A stretch of 64,000 nt of DNA from Lewinella sp041392765. Lineage in GTDB: Bacteria > Bacteroidota > Bacteroidia > Chitinophagales > Saprospiraceae. The DNA is taken from positions 1 to 64,000 of the forward strand of contig JAWKLL010000022.1 of NCBI GenBank assembly GCA_041392765.1. The letters run 5' to 3'. Of the stretch, positions 18,649 through 28,438 are shown one piece after another (within the stretch, counting starts at the first letter, position 1; each line of letters begins with the position of its first letter). The notes under the pieces were generated by a model. The model ran no database searches and was not told the DNA's origin. It saw nothing but the letters and a program-made list of their open reading frames with translations. The position numbers were made by a program, and so were the translations under genes.

Positions 18649-18780
18649 GTGACGGATTAAAAATAACTGCCCCCATTTTTGATTCGCTAAAATTTTCTAA
18701 GCAAGCGACTAAAAGGAGCTTGCGTGAAAATATTCGCGAATCGGTAGAAAAAATGGGGGTGGTTATTTCCGTCTTTTCAC
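18649..18780. mobile_element. Miniature palindromic element, family M1, copy 1
   Basis: A 132-bp element with imperfect terminal inverted repeats: the left part runs GTGACGGATT...AACTGCCCCCATTTTT and the right part ...AAAAAATGGGGGTGG...CGTCTTTTCAC, with GATTCGC/GCGAATC inside. It is flanked by TAA on both sides (18646-18648 and 18781-18783), a likely 3-bp target duplication. A near-identical copy is at 45342-45474. There is no transposase, so it would be a MITE moved in trans. Confidence 0.8.
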
Positions 18781-18873
18781 TAAGAGATACTGAACATAGC
18801 ATCTCTAAAATTAGTATCCTCCTTCCAAAGGCATGATGCTATAAATTTCTATTCAGAGGCATCATTACATTAA

Positions 18874-19479
18874 ATGAACCTAACAAATATTTGGGGTCGT
18901 TCCGCCCAGTCATTGGATGACGCTGAATTAGTAGTAGCTTTCTACAAAACAGGGCGTAGCCACTACTTCGATGTGCTTTTCGAACGCTACCATGCACACG
19001 TGTACGCGCTGTGTCTGCAGGTCATTGCCGAACGCGAAGAAAGTAAAGACGTTACCATCAGTGTATTCGCGGAAGCTTTCTATGAGCTGAGACAACAAGA
19101 GGTTAAAAACTTCGAGCACTGGCTCATGAAAAAGACCCGCAACGCTTGTATAACCGCCATGAGAACTCGCTCTCGGCGGTTGGCTCGTGAAAAAAAATGG
19201 TACGATTTGCAAAAAAGTGAGGAAACTTTTATGGAAAATGAGTTTTTCCGGCGTCTTATATATGAGGAGGAACTAGAACAGGATACCGCTTTCCGCCATG
19301 CTTTTGCACAATTGAGCCACGAACAACAGCTATGTATGCAAATGTTTGTCTGGGAGCTAAAGTCCTACCAAGAAATAGCGGATGAAACTGGCTGGGAATT
19401 GGGCAGCGTTAAAAGCTACCTACAAAATGGCCGCCGCCGCTTAAAAGTTCTCCTCCATAATATTGTTCAGCAACCATGA
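18874..19479 (+). CDS. ECF-type RNA polymerase sigma factor
   Basis: A 201-residue sigma-70 family protein. Region 2 (DAELVVAFYKTGRSHYFDVL, FERYHAHVYALCLQVI) and region 4 (LSHEQQLCMQMFVWELKSYQ, EIADETGWELGSVKSYL, QNGRRRLKVLL) are in order, with the usual short linker between. It overlaps the next gene by four bases (ATGA), so sigma factor and membrane partner are translationally coupled. It probably directs a small regulon through that partner; the inducing signal is unknown. Confidence 0.92.
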   Translation: MNLTNIWGRSAQSLDDAELVVAFYKTGRSHYFDVLFERYHAHVYALCLQVIAEREESKDVTISVFAEAFYELRQQEVKNFEHWLMKKTRNACITAMRTRSRRLAREKKWYDLQKSEETFMENEFFRRLIYEEELEQDTAFRHAFAQLSHEQQLCMQMFVWELKSYQEIADETGWELGSVKSYLQNGRRRLKVLLHNIVQQP

Positions 19480-20228
19480 CCAAAAAAAAGAACTCACCAC
19501 CAACCACCGAAGAAATGCGCCGCTATCTCCGTGGGGACATGAGCGACGATGATAGCTATGATTTCGAGCAAGCCGCCAGTCGCCAGCCACATACCCTGCA
19601 ATGGTTGAAGACCATTGCACAACAGGAGTCGGCTACAACTGAATGGGAAAGCGATTTGGCTGACATACGCTCGCGCTGGCAGCAGGAACGCCCGGGCGCA
19701 AGGGTAGTACCCGTTATCTGGAAACGAGTGGCCGCCGTGGCTGCCATCGCTATCACAGCTTGGGCTATCTATGGTTATTATGCAGACCAACAGGGCAACC
19801 GCTTATTCACTCACTGGTTAGCAACCGACGAATCCTACCTCTCTATTAGAGGCTCAGATGAGTATTCCCCTGCTTTGCAAAAAGCAATGGATACTTACTA
19901 TGCCGCCCAGTATGCCGATGCTCTGCCTTTGTTCTTACAGCTTCGCCAGCAAGAGCCATTAAATGGTATCGTATTGCAATTTACGGCACTCGCCGCTATG
20001 CATACCAACGAGATGTCAACCGCCCGCCAAGCCTTGGCGCAAATGCAGGCACTCGACCCCCAGTATGCCGATCACGGCGCTGCTTATTGGTATATAGCAC
20101 TCCTTGATTTACGAGATAACCAACGCGATTCCGCGCTCCGGTCTCTTCAATGGCTTATCGATCATTCCCAAGGACAATGGACAGAGAAAGCCCTTCAATT
20201 ACGTAAACAGTTGGAGGCGGAGAGGTAG
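19476..20228 (+). CDS. Membrane TPR protein coupled to the ECF sigma factor (candidate anti-sigma)
   Basis: A 250-residue protein. The first 80 residues are cytosolic (EEMRRYLRGDMSDDDSYDFE, as in the opening of Bacteroidota anti-sigma-like proteins). One membrane helix follows at about 85-103 (RVAAVAAIAITAWAIYGYY), and a periplasmic tail carries two or three TPR-like repeats (YYAAQYADALPLFLQLRQQE, TARQALAQMQALDPQYADHG). The start codon overlaps the sigma gene stop. A sigma-binding role is inferred from context, and no zinc-binding HxxxCxxC motif is present. A strong bidirectional terminator follows. Confidence 0.75.
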   Translation: MTKKKNSPPTTEEMRRYLRGDMSDDDSYDFEQAASRQPHTLQWLKTIAQQESATTEWESDLADIRSRWQQERPGARVVPVIWKRVAAVAAIAITAWAIYGYYADQQGNRLFTHWLATDESYLSIRGSDEYSPALQKAMDTYYAAQYADALPLFLQLRQQEPLNGIVLQFTALAAMHTNEMSTARQALAQMQALDPQYADHGAAYWYIALLDLRDNQRDSALRSLQWLIDHSQGQWTEKALQLRKQLEAER

Positions 20229-20261
20229 AGGCACTTTCAATCGTCATTAAGGGACGGAAAA

Positions 20262-20308
20262 AAATAACCCGTTCAATTTTTGGTTTGGAAAAATTGAACG
20301 GGTTATTT
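20262..20308. terminator. Bidirectional intrinsic terminator
   Basis: AAATAACCCGTTCAATTTTT pairs over about 20 bp with the complementary segment ending GGTTATTT, leaving a short loop. A/T tracts flank both sides, so it can stop transcription from the TPR gene (plus) and the DUF4412 gene (minus). A related GTTCAATTT/AAATTGAAC-type hairpin lies after fabI (61191-61245). Confidence 0.85.
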
Positions 20309-20325
20309 ACTCAGACACATCTATA

Positions 20326-21247
20326 TCAAAATCCCATATTCATCACCTCTATACCTGAAAGGTCGAACACGCTCATGTCGCGATCGTCTCCCAAGCGGAT
20401 GTTGTAGAAGTGTACAAGGGAGGTATCTTTCCCGTTTTTAGAAACGGTAGTACTTTCTATCGGAAAGCCAGCAATGTCGTACATGGCTGGTCCCCCTTTT
20501 TTGCCTTGCCCAGCTTGTGCCGCAAAGGCTTTGGCCATCACCATGGGGTCTAAGTCTAGGTCATTAGTGATCCAAGAGTGGGTAGTGCCGTGTTCGTGTT
20601 CTATTTTGTACTCGCGGCAGTTGTACCCATCAATCACGCGGGTTCTTCCCGTTTCTGTAACGGTCATTTCTGTTTCATCCATCACAGCGTCTTCCGTTTT
20701 GAAGGAACGCTGCCGCATGCGCATGCCGGTAGGTGCTTGGTCTTTACTTGCGGTCACTACGGTCATGTAGCCTTTTTCGTTATCTAAAATGATACGGGTT
20801 TGTGCTTCTTCGGCTTCCATGCGCAACCCTGTTTGCCAAGTATCGAGGGTATAGTGAACGGTGGCCTTGTCTTCCTTACCACGGGCGTTGGTATTGGTGA
20901 TGTCGATACTCATGCTCAGCAATACCTCGTTTTGGTAGGGTTCAAATTCACCGCCAAAACTAATGCCACCGAACGGGCTGCTGTTGTTGTCATCGGTGGT
21001 AGTTTCCTCTTGTGGCGTACCTTCCTCTTCAGGGGTAGTGACTTGCAGTTCATCGTCTGTTTTTTCTTTTTGAACAGACTCTCCAGCTTGTCGGCAGCTT
21101 TGTCCCGGCTTTGTCCACTTTCTGGTCGATACGCTGATTGGCTCGGTTTTCGGCTCTGTCTTTTGCACGATCCGTTACCTGCGCAGCGGCAGCAAAGTGG
21201 CACAATACAGCAACTAACAATACAACGATCGTTTTACTTGATTTCAT
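20326..21247 (-). CDS. DUF4412 domain exported protein (two frame breaks)
   Basis: The true start is MKSSKTIVVLLVAVLCHFAA (signal peptide) at 21247. The frame then shifts twice. Near 21100 GTGGACAAAGCCGGGACAAA lacks one base, and near 21060 an A-run (AAAAAGAAAAAACAGAC) lacks one A, after which DDELQVTTPEEEGTPQEE continues. The rest is a Thr/Glu-rich linker and a DUF4412 domain (ITNTNARGKEDKATVHYTLD, GLRMEAEEAQTRIILDNEKG, TETGRTRVIDGYNCREYKIE). The family comprises exported Bacteroidota proteins of unknown role. Joined frames give about 307 residues, a normal length, so indel error is likelier than decay. Confidence 0.75.
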
Positions 21248-21357
21248 TTCGTTGGGTTTGGTTAAATAATACGCACTACTAATGCAAAAAATGCCCGTAT
21301 TGTTATGCCCAAGGGTGGTTTTTTTGGCAAAAAATAACATTTTAAGGTTACAACAAG

Positions 21358-22524
21358 TTACTCCTCGCGTAGTGCTACCGCTGGATGCACGCGAGCCGCT
21401 TGTGCACTGGGGGCCAATGTACACAGCCATACCACGGCAAGTAGAATAGCGGAACTCAGGAGCATAGATCGGTAAAAGTTATCGGCAGGAATGGGGAGTA
21501 ATTCCAAAAAAGGAATCTGAGCCGCCAGTACAGATGCGATAAGAATACCCGCCACCGCCACCAGCGTGATTTCCCCCATAAACTGCCAGCGTATTTCGCG
21601 TGAACTGGCACCTAATGCGCGTCTTAATCCTATTTCTGCCTTTCTTTTGCTGATGTTATAGAATAAAACCCCAAACAGCCCCAAGGCAATATTCAATAAT
21701 AAAAAACCAGCAATAGACAGCCCCGTGATCAGTGGTACCCAAGTGGTTCTGGATTGCTTTTTCCGCAAGGCTTCCAATGATTCAATTACGAAATCGCGGC
21801 GCTTGGTGACATCTGCTATAATTTGGTTGATGGATGCCTCCACCGTCGCGGGGGTGCCAGGCTGCAACCGGATCAGCATGTAAGCTAGGTTGTCGTTGCC
21901 CGGAAGGTGCTGACTGATGGTGATGGGCATTTCCTCTTCAAATTCATCGCGGTATTTGAAGTGTTCTATCACGCCTACAATGCGGTTTTCACTGGCAAGG
22001 GTATAAACCGAGTCAAGCACGGGCTTGTCTTTAAAATATTTATCGCGCAGGGCTTTGGAGATAACCACAGCGGGATACTTTTGGTGGTGGTCATCTTCTT
22101 CAAACCAACGTCCTTCCACCAGCTTCACACCAGCGGTTTCGTAAAAAGCCGCATCCGTGAAGTAAAGCGCGGTACTCAGTTCAAAGCCATTGTCCACGTT
22201 GTGATTCGTCCAAGTAGAGCCGGAAAATGGCGTTACTTGTCCCACCAGCGAAACGCTCATTACTTCGGGCAAAGCGGCTACTTCTCGCCGCAAGGCTTGG
22301 TGAACATCGGCCAACTGGGCGGAATCCAGCCCTTCTTCGTACGTTAAGTGCACTTGCAATATATCTTGGGTGTCGAACCCTAATGGGGTCTGATAAATGC
22401 GTAGAAAATGGATGGCAAAAGTAAAAACGGCAAACAGCACTAAATATGCGAGGATGATTTCCAATAGCAAAGTGATATTGCTCCGTTTTTTATTCCAGAT
22501 TAAAGTGAGGATATGTCGAATCAT
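21358..22524 (-). CDS. ABC transporter permease, MacB/FtsX type (second subunit)
   Basis: A 388-residue protein with an N-terminal helix (LLLEIILAYLVLFAVFTFAI), a periplasmic MacB-PCD-like domain (LPEVMSVSLVGQVTPFSGST, VKLVEGRWF) and a C-terminal three-helix FtsX domain with KRKAEIGLRRALGASSREIR. It overlaps the preceding permease gene by four bases (ATGA). It probably forms a heterodimer with that permease, driven by the ATPase at 23867-24532. Substrate unknown; macrolide-like or peptide export is typical of the family. Confidence 0.85.
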   Translation of the reverse strand: MIRHILTLIWNKKRSNITLLLEIILAYLVLFAVFTFAIHFLRIYQTPLGFDTQDILQVHLTYEEGLDSAQLADVHQALRREVAALPEVMSVSLVGQVTPFSGSTWTNHNVDNGFELSTALYFTDAAFYETAGVKLVEGRWFEEDDHHQKYPAVVISKALRDKYFKDKPVLDSVYTLASENRIVGVIEHFKYRDEFEEEMPITISQHLPGNDNLAYMLIRLQPGTPATVEASINQIIADVTKRRDFVIESLEALRKKQSRTTWVPLITGLSIAGFLLLNIALGLFGVLFYNISKRKAEIGLRRALGASSREIRWQFMGEITLVAVAGILIASVLAAQIPFLELLPIPADNFYRSMLLSSAILLAVVWLCTLAPSAQAARVHPAVALREE

Positions 22525-23854
22525 AGTTGGTTACTTTTTAACACGTCAGCAATTTGAAAACGGGAAACCCGCCAAGCAGGCAGTAGCCCGGAAATTAGGC
22601 CGAAACCCAACGCAATGAATAGGCTGTACAAGAAAACGCGTCCGTTGAATACCAAGGTGTTGTAAGGAAAAACACCTGCCGAGTTAATGACTTGTATGAG
22701 CAGCAGCGCAAAAGCACCACCAATCAATCCGCCCATGAGGGTGATAATGATGTTTTCAAATAAAAATTGGAAAAGAATGGCTCCCGAACTGGCGCCATAC
22801 GCCTTGCGAACACCTATTTCAGCACTGCGCTCCATAATGCGGCTGATGTTGAGGTTGATCAAGTTGAGCGTTGGTAACAGGATGAAAAACGACAGCAACA
22901 CGCCCATCACTAATTTTAGTATAAACACGCCTTTTTCTGGCTCATCGTAGTTAGCAAATAAGCCACCGTACATCTCTTCAAAAATGAGCGGGCGGGATGA
23001 TATTTTATTGAACCGCTCAGGGTCGGTTAGGGGAGTGCTGCCGTGCGGGACATAATCTCGTCTTGCACCTGTTTCCTCGCACCAGTCGAAGTGGTGAGAA
23101 ATACCGCCTGAAAGCCGCCTTGGTAGTCGGTTTCGCTGAGGGCATTGTCTTCTATGGTGGTGTAGGGGAGGAAAACATCGGCGGCTACGGTACCATTAGC
23201 GGTTTGGGGCTTTGCCACTACGCCCGTTACCGTAAATAACTTACTGCCCAATGTTATTGTTTTGCCCGTCACGCCCATAGCTTGCCCAAAGTACTGCTTA
23301 GCTGTCTGGTCGGTAATAACCACACGGGGCGTACTGTTCTCCAAGTGCGCAGCGGTAAAGGGCACCCCTTCAAGGAAGGTGAAATCAAACACTTGCCAGT
23401 AGTCGGCATCGCAGTATAAGGCGTTCACCGTAAGTTTTCGATTGTCGAAAAACAGGTCGAAACTCCTGTCTGTGGAGAAAAACGTACTCGCTTCCACGTC
23501 GGCTAATTCCCGCATATACCTATCCAATAAGTGGAAGCCAACGCCCGATATGGAGGTGCTATTGACATTGTCCTCCAAGCGAAAGGTGGAATCCGGTGCC
23601 ATGCCGTTTTGCACGGCAGAAGAGTCGATCTCCCAGATGGTGTCTTTTACAATCAGTTCCTGCGCAACCCGATTGAGGAACACCATCTTGCCTTTTCCAC
23701 TCAAGGGCGGGTTTTTGCCAAATTCAGAATCGAACAAGGCGGCTATCAACATCAAAATCATCAAGGTGAAACTGATGCCAAACAAGCTGATGCCCGTGAA
23801 AAATCGATTGCGACCCAGTACCTTAAAGGCTAATTTTAAATAATTGCTCAACAT
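22521..23854 (-). CDS. ABC transporter permease, MacB/FtsX type (first subunit), one frameshift
   Basis: The start is MLSNYLKLAFKVLGRNRFFT, followed by a periplasmic MacB-PCD-like domain and, after the break, an FtsX domain with MERSAEIGVRKAYGASSGAI. The frame breaks near 23030: the reverse-strand CTCCCCTAACC needs one more C to read LPLTDPERFN without a stop. Joined length is about 445 residues. It begins 12 bases after the ATPase gene. Its C-terminus overlaps the second permease by four bases. Confidence 0.83.
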
Positions 23855-23866
23855 AGCTTAGGGGAT

Positions 23867-24532
23867 TTATTGTACCTGACTTCCGTCGAAAAGGCGTATC
23901 AAACGATGCGTGCGCTTAGCCATACTCTCATCGTGGGTAACCATGATAATGGTAGCTTTAGACTCCGTGTTCAGCTTCAAAAGCATATCCATGATTTCGT
24001 TGCCCATTACACTGTCCAGGTTTCCGGTAGGCTCGTCGGCGAGGATGATGTCCGGTTGGCCTACTATGGCACGCGCAATGGCTACACGCTGCTTCTGTCC
24101 CCCCGATAACTGAGACGGGAAGTGGTTCATTCGGTTTTTCAACCCCACCTGTTCCAAGGCTTGTGCGGCGCGCTCCTTGCGTTCGCGGGCGCTTATATGG
24201 CGATAGAGCAGCGGCAATTCCACATTGTCGATAACCGATAGGTCGTTGATCAGGTGGAAACTTTGGAAGATAAAACCCACATGCCGATTGCGAAAGCGCG
24301 CCATCTCTTTGCTATTGTAGGAGGTGATGACTTGCCCTGCAATCGACACTTGCCCCGAAGTAGGCTCGTCTATCAAGCCCATGATGTGCAACAGCGTACT
24401 TTTGCCGCAGCCCGAAGGCCCCATGATGGAGACAAACTCCCCTTCCTGAATGGTTAAACTAATGGTGTTCAGCGCCGTCGTTTCTATGGTGTCGGTGCGA
24501 TAGACCTTGCTGACTTGTGATAATGCTAGCAT
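23867..24532 (-). CDS. ABC transporter ATP-binding protein, MacB/LolD type
   Basis: A 221-residue ATPase with Walker A (GPSGCGKST), signature LSGGQKQRVAIARAI, Walker B (IILADEPTGNLD) and the H-loop (IIMVTHD). The ETTALNTISLTIQEGEF opening is typical of the MacB/LolD group. It sits between tolC and the two permease genes in the same direction, completing a tripartite ABC exporter with the HlyD/MacA-like adaptor. Confidence 0.93.
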   Translation of the reverse strand: MLALSQVSKVYRTDTIETTALNTISLTIQEGEFVSIMGPSGCGKSTLLHIMGLIDEPTSGQVSIAGQVITSYNSKEMARFRNRHVGFIFQSFHLINDLSVIDNVELPLLYRHISARERKERAAQALEQVGLKNRMNHFPSQLSGGQKQRVAIARAIVGQPDIILADEPTGNLDSVMGNEIMDMLLKLNTESKATIIMVTHDESMAKRTHRLIRLFDGSQVQ

Positions 24533-24646
24533 GGTGTATATGTTTTAATGGTTGAAAATTATTGATAATTGACTTGTTTAGCAAGGATTGTTTTAGCGGA
24601 AGCTAGCAAATTTTATTATAGCGAAACAAGTCTCATAGACATATCC

Positions 24647-26083
24647 TTACAAGCCAATCAGCCACGCCAAAGCGGCATGGGTTTGCCAACAGGCGCTTAG
24701 TGCATCTATATAGTCGCGTATGGCTTGGTCTTGCTCTCGTTGCGCTAAGGTGCGTTCCGTGAGCGAAACCGCCCCCGCCAAGTAGCTTTCGGAGGTAATA
24801 CGGAACCGCTGCTGAGCCAGTTCCTGTACTTGTTGCGCCAACTGTAGATTGACCTGTAGTTGTGCCAAATCTGCTAAGGTATTGGCTATTTGGGCTTCCA
24901 ATGCCAAGGTTTCTGCTGTTATGGCAGTACGGGTAAAGGCTTCCTGTACGGTGGCTTCTTCCTTGCGCAGTCTTCGCAAACCGCCATCAAAAACAGGAAC
25001 GCGCAATTGCAATTGTACAAAGGCTTCTGGTTGGGCATCGTCGTAAATGGTGGACAGTTCTTCGCTACTGCGAATGCGTCCGAAGGCTGTTGTCAGTTGA
25101 ATGTTGGGGCCGTTGTTGCGCCTGGCGGCTTCCTGTTGTTGTTGAGTCTCTATGAGCCGGCGTGTAAAAGCCGTCCACTCTGGGCGGTTTTGTTGTGCTT
25201 TTATCAATGCCTGCTCTACGCTGGGCAATGGTTGTGTGCTGAAAACAGGCCTGTGCAGCACGGGAATGTTTGCTTCCATGCTCGCTCCTGTATAGGTGAG
25301 CATGTCCGCCCACGCATTGCGTACCAATTGCTGTGCGGCTAATTGTGCTCGTTGATTAGCTATCTGTTCCAATTCTATTTGCACCAAATCCCGCTGGCTG
25401 ATCTTGCCCAATTCATACCGCTCCTGCGCTATCAACAACAAGCGTTGGCTAGCCAGTACATTACTATCGGCAATGGCTTGGGCGGTCTGTGCCTGTAATA
25501 GCTCAAAATACAAGGCCGTTGCTTCGCGCACTATCTGCCGTTGGTCGGTTTCGTACTGCAACTGAGCTTCTTCCCAACGCAAGGGTGCCAACCGCTTTTC
25601 CCATTTCCACGGATTGTAAGCACCAATCGGTTGGCTGATGCCCACGCGAAACGGAAGCCCGTTGTACAGATAAAACCCCGACTCAAAGTCGTCGAACCGC
25701 TGGAGGTTGGACTGTAGGAAAATCGTCCCGCCTGTTTGTGGTATCAATTGGCGGACATCTACCCCCAAGGCGGAGTTGTTGTTCTGTACCGGTTGGAAGC
25801 GAACAGAGCCATCGGGCTGGGTCGTTTCGCTGAATGATCGCAGGTAATTGGGGAGATTGGCTGACAGCGACACTTGTGGCCTGAAATTGGTCTTGTATAT
25901 CGAAAAGCGGATGCGCGCCAACGAACGGTCGCGCTGTGCCTGTGCTTGCGCTACCCCTTGCTGCTTAGCCATTTCGAGATATGCCTCCAAGGTGAGGGTA
26001 TCGCCGATGGTTTGCGCAATGCCCCTGCCATTACAGCCAATCGTCATCAACGCACTTATCAGTAAGATGTATTTCAAGGTCAT
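24647..26083 (-). CDS. TolC family outer-membrane efflux protein
   Basis: A 478-residue protein with signal MTLKYILLISALMTIGCNGR and the TolC duplication of coiled-coil helices (LEAYLEMAKQQGVAQAQAQR, ALYFELLQAQTAQAIADSNV, LAQLQVNLQLAQQVQELAQQ, RFRITSESYLAGAVSLTERT). The start overlaps the adaptor stop by four bases. It would be the outer-membrane channel of the exporter. A Cys after the signal could make it a lipoprotein. Confidence 0.9.
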   Translation of the reverse strand: MTLKYILLISALMTIGCNGRGIAQTIGDTLTLEAYLEMAKQQGVAQAQAQRDRSLARIRFSIYKTNFRPQVSLSANLPNYLRSFSETTQPDGSVRFQPVQNNNSALGVDVRQLIPQTGGTIFLQSNLQRFDDFESGFYLYNGLPFRVGISQPIGAYNPWKWEKRLAPLRWEEAQLQYETDQRQIVREATALYFELLQAQTAQAIADSNVLASQRLLLIAQERYELGKISQRDLVQIELEQIANQRAQLAAQQLVRNAWADMLTYTGASMEANIPVLHRPVFSTQPLPSVEQALIKAQQNRPEWTAFTRRLIETQQQQEAARRNNGPNIQLTTAFGRIRSSEELSTIYDDAQPEAFVQLQLRVPVFDGGLRRLRKEEATVQEAFTRTAITAETLALEAQIANTLADLAQLQVNLQLAQQVQELAQQRFRITSESYLAGAVSLTERTLAQREQDQAIRDYIDALSACWQTHAALAWLIGL

Positions 26084-27324
26084 TGGAGTTGTATTTGTTC
26101 CAAGTGTTCGTAATCGGTCATATCGCTGATGATGAGGCGGTCGCCCGGCTGCAAGGCATCGCTTATGATTTCGAGTTCATCGCCGTTGCCGGCACCCAAC
26201 CGAACTTCTATACGGCGGGCTATGGCACCATCTACCCAAAAGACGTATTGCCGTTGGCCACCTTTAAAGGCGGGGCCGCGCTTTATTTTGAGCACATCGG
26301 CACGGGTATCTGTCACCACCAGTACTTCCACCCGCATATTGGGCCGCAACGACTCGTCATCGGCTTTGGCGAGGTTGACGATGAACTCCACGGTATTGTT
26401 GGCAACCGCAGGCCGTATGTGAGAGATTTCACCATCGAGCAGTCGGTTGTTGATGCGTACCCGCACAGGTTGGCCCGGCTGGATGCGGTCGGCGTAGCGG
26501 TCGGAGCAAGAAGCTTCCACCTGAAAGCTGCGCAGGTCGGCTATACGCACTAATGGGTTGCCTTCCGCCACCTGTTCGCCTATGTGTTCGTTGACCCAGG
26601 TGATGACCCCCGGTGCAGAGGCGCGTACTTCTGTCAGTTGCAGTTTGTTTTGCAGTTCCGCCAGCTGCTGGGCTTCCACATCGGCTTCCAAAGCCAACTG
26701 GCGTCTTCTGCCATCTAAGCTGCGGCGGCGATAGTTGAGTTCATTCTCCAATTTGGCCTTCTCCAATTGGAGTATCGACAGGTGGGTGCGTGCCTCTTCC
26801 ACGGCCTCTACCGTAGTGCCTCCTATGTTCAGCAGCCGTTGGGCATCAGTCAACTGAGCTTGGGCGGCTTCCACTTGTAGTCCTTTGATGTCGTTGTCGA
26901 GCGCCAGTTCCCGCAAGTCGCGCTCCAGCTCCATGTCCAATAGTGTGCCGGCATTCTTTTTTAAATCCAACTGGCTACTACGAGCGGCTACCTCCCATTC
27001 TATATATTGCCGATTGAGGGTGAGGATGAGGTCGCCTTGCTCTACTTGGTGGCCTGCCCGCAAGTGAACAGCGGCTATATCTGTGGCGATGGGCGCATTG
27101 AGTTGGTTTTCAAAGGCGGGAATAATCTGCCCGGTAGCGATGATGCTGTTTTCCAATGCGCCTCTTTGGGGCTGCTATCCGGAACGCTTCCTTTTCCATC
27201 GTTGGGCGTAGCCAACTGCGCAGGCCAGCTATCAACACGATGATGCCTACTATCACCAAGGCCGCGACCCCCATTTTTTGCGCTTGCGCCGCCGGATGTC
27301 GGATGTATCAATTTGTCTGTCCAT
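26080..27324 (-). CDS. HlyD/MacA-type periplasmic adaptor (frame breaks near the N-terminus)
   Basis: The C-terminal 358 residues are intact from ENSIIATGQIIPAFENQL onward. They include the split lipoyl domain (HLRAGHQVEQGDLILTLN and ITWVNEHIGEQVAEGNPLV) around a long coiled coil, then beta-barrel strands (VRVRINNRLLDGEISHIRP). The N-terminus (MDRQIDTSDIRRRKR, then MGVAALVIVGIIVLIAG, a membrane anchor) is seen in two other phases up to an ATG at 27324, so two small indels break it near 27270 and 27165. It is the first gene of the exporter operon. The anchor plus MacB-type permeases point to a MacA-like role. Confidence 0.82.
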
Positions 27325-27465
27325 ATCGTATGAGTATGCTTCGGTTTACTTATCGCCAAAGGGTGTGCCATGTTTTTATGGTATTGAAAAACAGTATTTT
27401 ATAAATTTATTATTTTTAAACTTGTTCGTTTTCGGACAGTGCGGTGTTGCGGATTCGGACGGTGG

Positions 27466-27660
27466 GAAATGTGTATATGTGTATGCGTGCGAAAGGTAGG
27501 TTGATGTGGTTTGATGGGCTACGCCCGTTTGATGTGGTTTGATTTGGTTTGATGTGGTTTGATGGGCTTCGCCTGTTTGATGTTGTTTGATGTGGTTTGA
27601 TGGGCTTCGCCCGTTTGATTTGGTTTGATGTGGTTTGATGGGTATAATCCTGAAAATACT
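27466..27660. repeat. GTTTGATG minisatellite-like repeat, copy 1
   Basis: A GTGTATATGTGTATGCG run leads into repeated GTTTGATGTGGTTTGATGGG and CTTCGCCCGTTTGATTTGG units up to about 27642. The same composite recurs at 48915-49090. It follows the promoter end of the exporter operon and holds no gene. Confidence 0.8.
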
Positions 27661-27762
27661 ATCATTCTGAGAATCCTGCTTCAGACAATGTGCTGAATGG
27701 GGGGGAAGGTGTATATGTACTAAAGGTGTGTGTCGATAGCTGTCGGAAGTGAAGAGGTAAGT

Positions 27763-28005
27763 ATGAGGGGTCACCCCTTCGCCCTCCTTGCGTCGGGCTG
27801 GGGGGCGGGTGCTTTGTACGTCCCAGCCCCCTTTGGAGGGTGCTGGGGCTTCCGTCGCCCCCTTGCCCATGCTCCTGCTCGTCGCCGTGCTCATGCCTGT
27901 GGCATTCGCGGAAGGGGGGCTTCGGACAACGGATGGGAGCGGGTGCCATGCCGCAGCGAAGCGGAGGCGTGGCTATGAGCGGACAGCCGGGCCCTGGCTG
28001 GCAGG
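27763..28005. repeat. GC-rich repeats RepD (copy 2) and RepE (copy 1)
   Basis: 27763-27920 repeats the phrases of 722-895 (CCCTCCTT, CGTCGGGCTGGGG, GGGCTTCCGTCGCCCCCTTG). 27928-28005 (GGGAGCGGGTGCCATGCCGC, GCGGAGGCGTGGCTATGAGC) matches 55940-56010. Open frames here lack any recognisable domain. About 90 bases of unremarkable sequence separate them from the DnaA-box cluster. Confidence 0.55.
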
Positions 28006-28094
28006 TGCCGGATAGAAGTGCTGCGAAATGATGAATGCCTGCCAGGGTGGCCCATAATCAGCATACAGGCGTATTTTACAAGGAGTTGCGAAGT

Positions 28095-28369
28095 TATCCA
28101 CAAATAAGTTATCCACATTGTGGAAAACTTAACTAACAATTCAAGTGTATTGATAATCAATATTTTATGATAGTTATTAACATTGTGTTGATAACTTTAG
28201 TTGCGCTTTTTTTGAATATCCAACTATCTTAGTGACATCAAATTGAGCCGGGCAACTGACTTGAAATAACACAGCCAGCTACTTACGCATTTGAACTGCC
28301 ATCGGCGGGAAGGGTGTGAGGGTCGCTGGGAGGAGTTGACTTACTGATACCAATCTACTTTTATCCACA
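28095..28369. promoter_or_regulatory. Cluster of DnaA boxes in an AT-rich stretch
   Basis: Three perfect TTATCCACA boxes occur at 28095-28103, 28110-28118 and 28361-28369, plus a reverse 8/9 box TGTGGAAAA at 28120-28128. Between them lies an AT-rich stretch (about 28130-28200). The cluster is 270-540 bases upstream of nrdB. In E. coli DnaA regulates nrdAB transcription, so a similar role is possible. A replication origin is the alternative. Confidence 0.55.
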
Positions 28370-28438
28370 CTTGCGAGTGTCCGGCACAAGTCTAAGGGGA
28401 ACGCGAACCGGGGTGTCGAACGCCCCCTTGTTCGTGCT

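Noticed and set aside
18579..18836. An 85-residue plus-strand gene
   Set aside because: It reads through miniature element M1, whose inverted repeats explain the open frame. A similar frame appears over the second copy near 45320-45517.
27499..27642. Possible CRISPR array
   Set aside because: The GTTTGATG units are directly adjacent with no unique spacers of constant length, and no cas gene is in the window. It is a minisatellite-like repeat.
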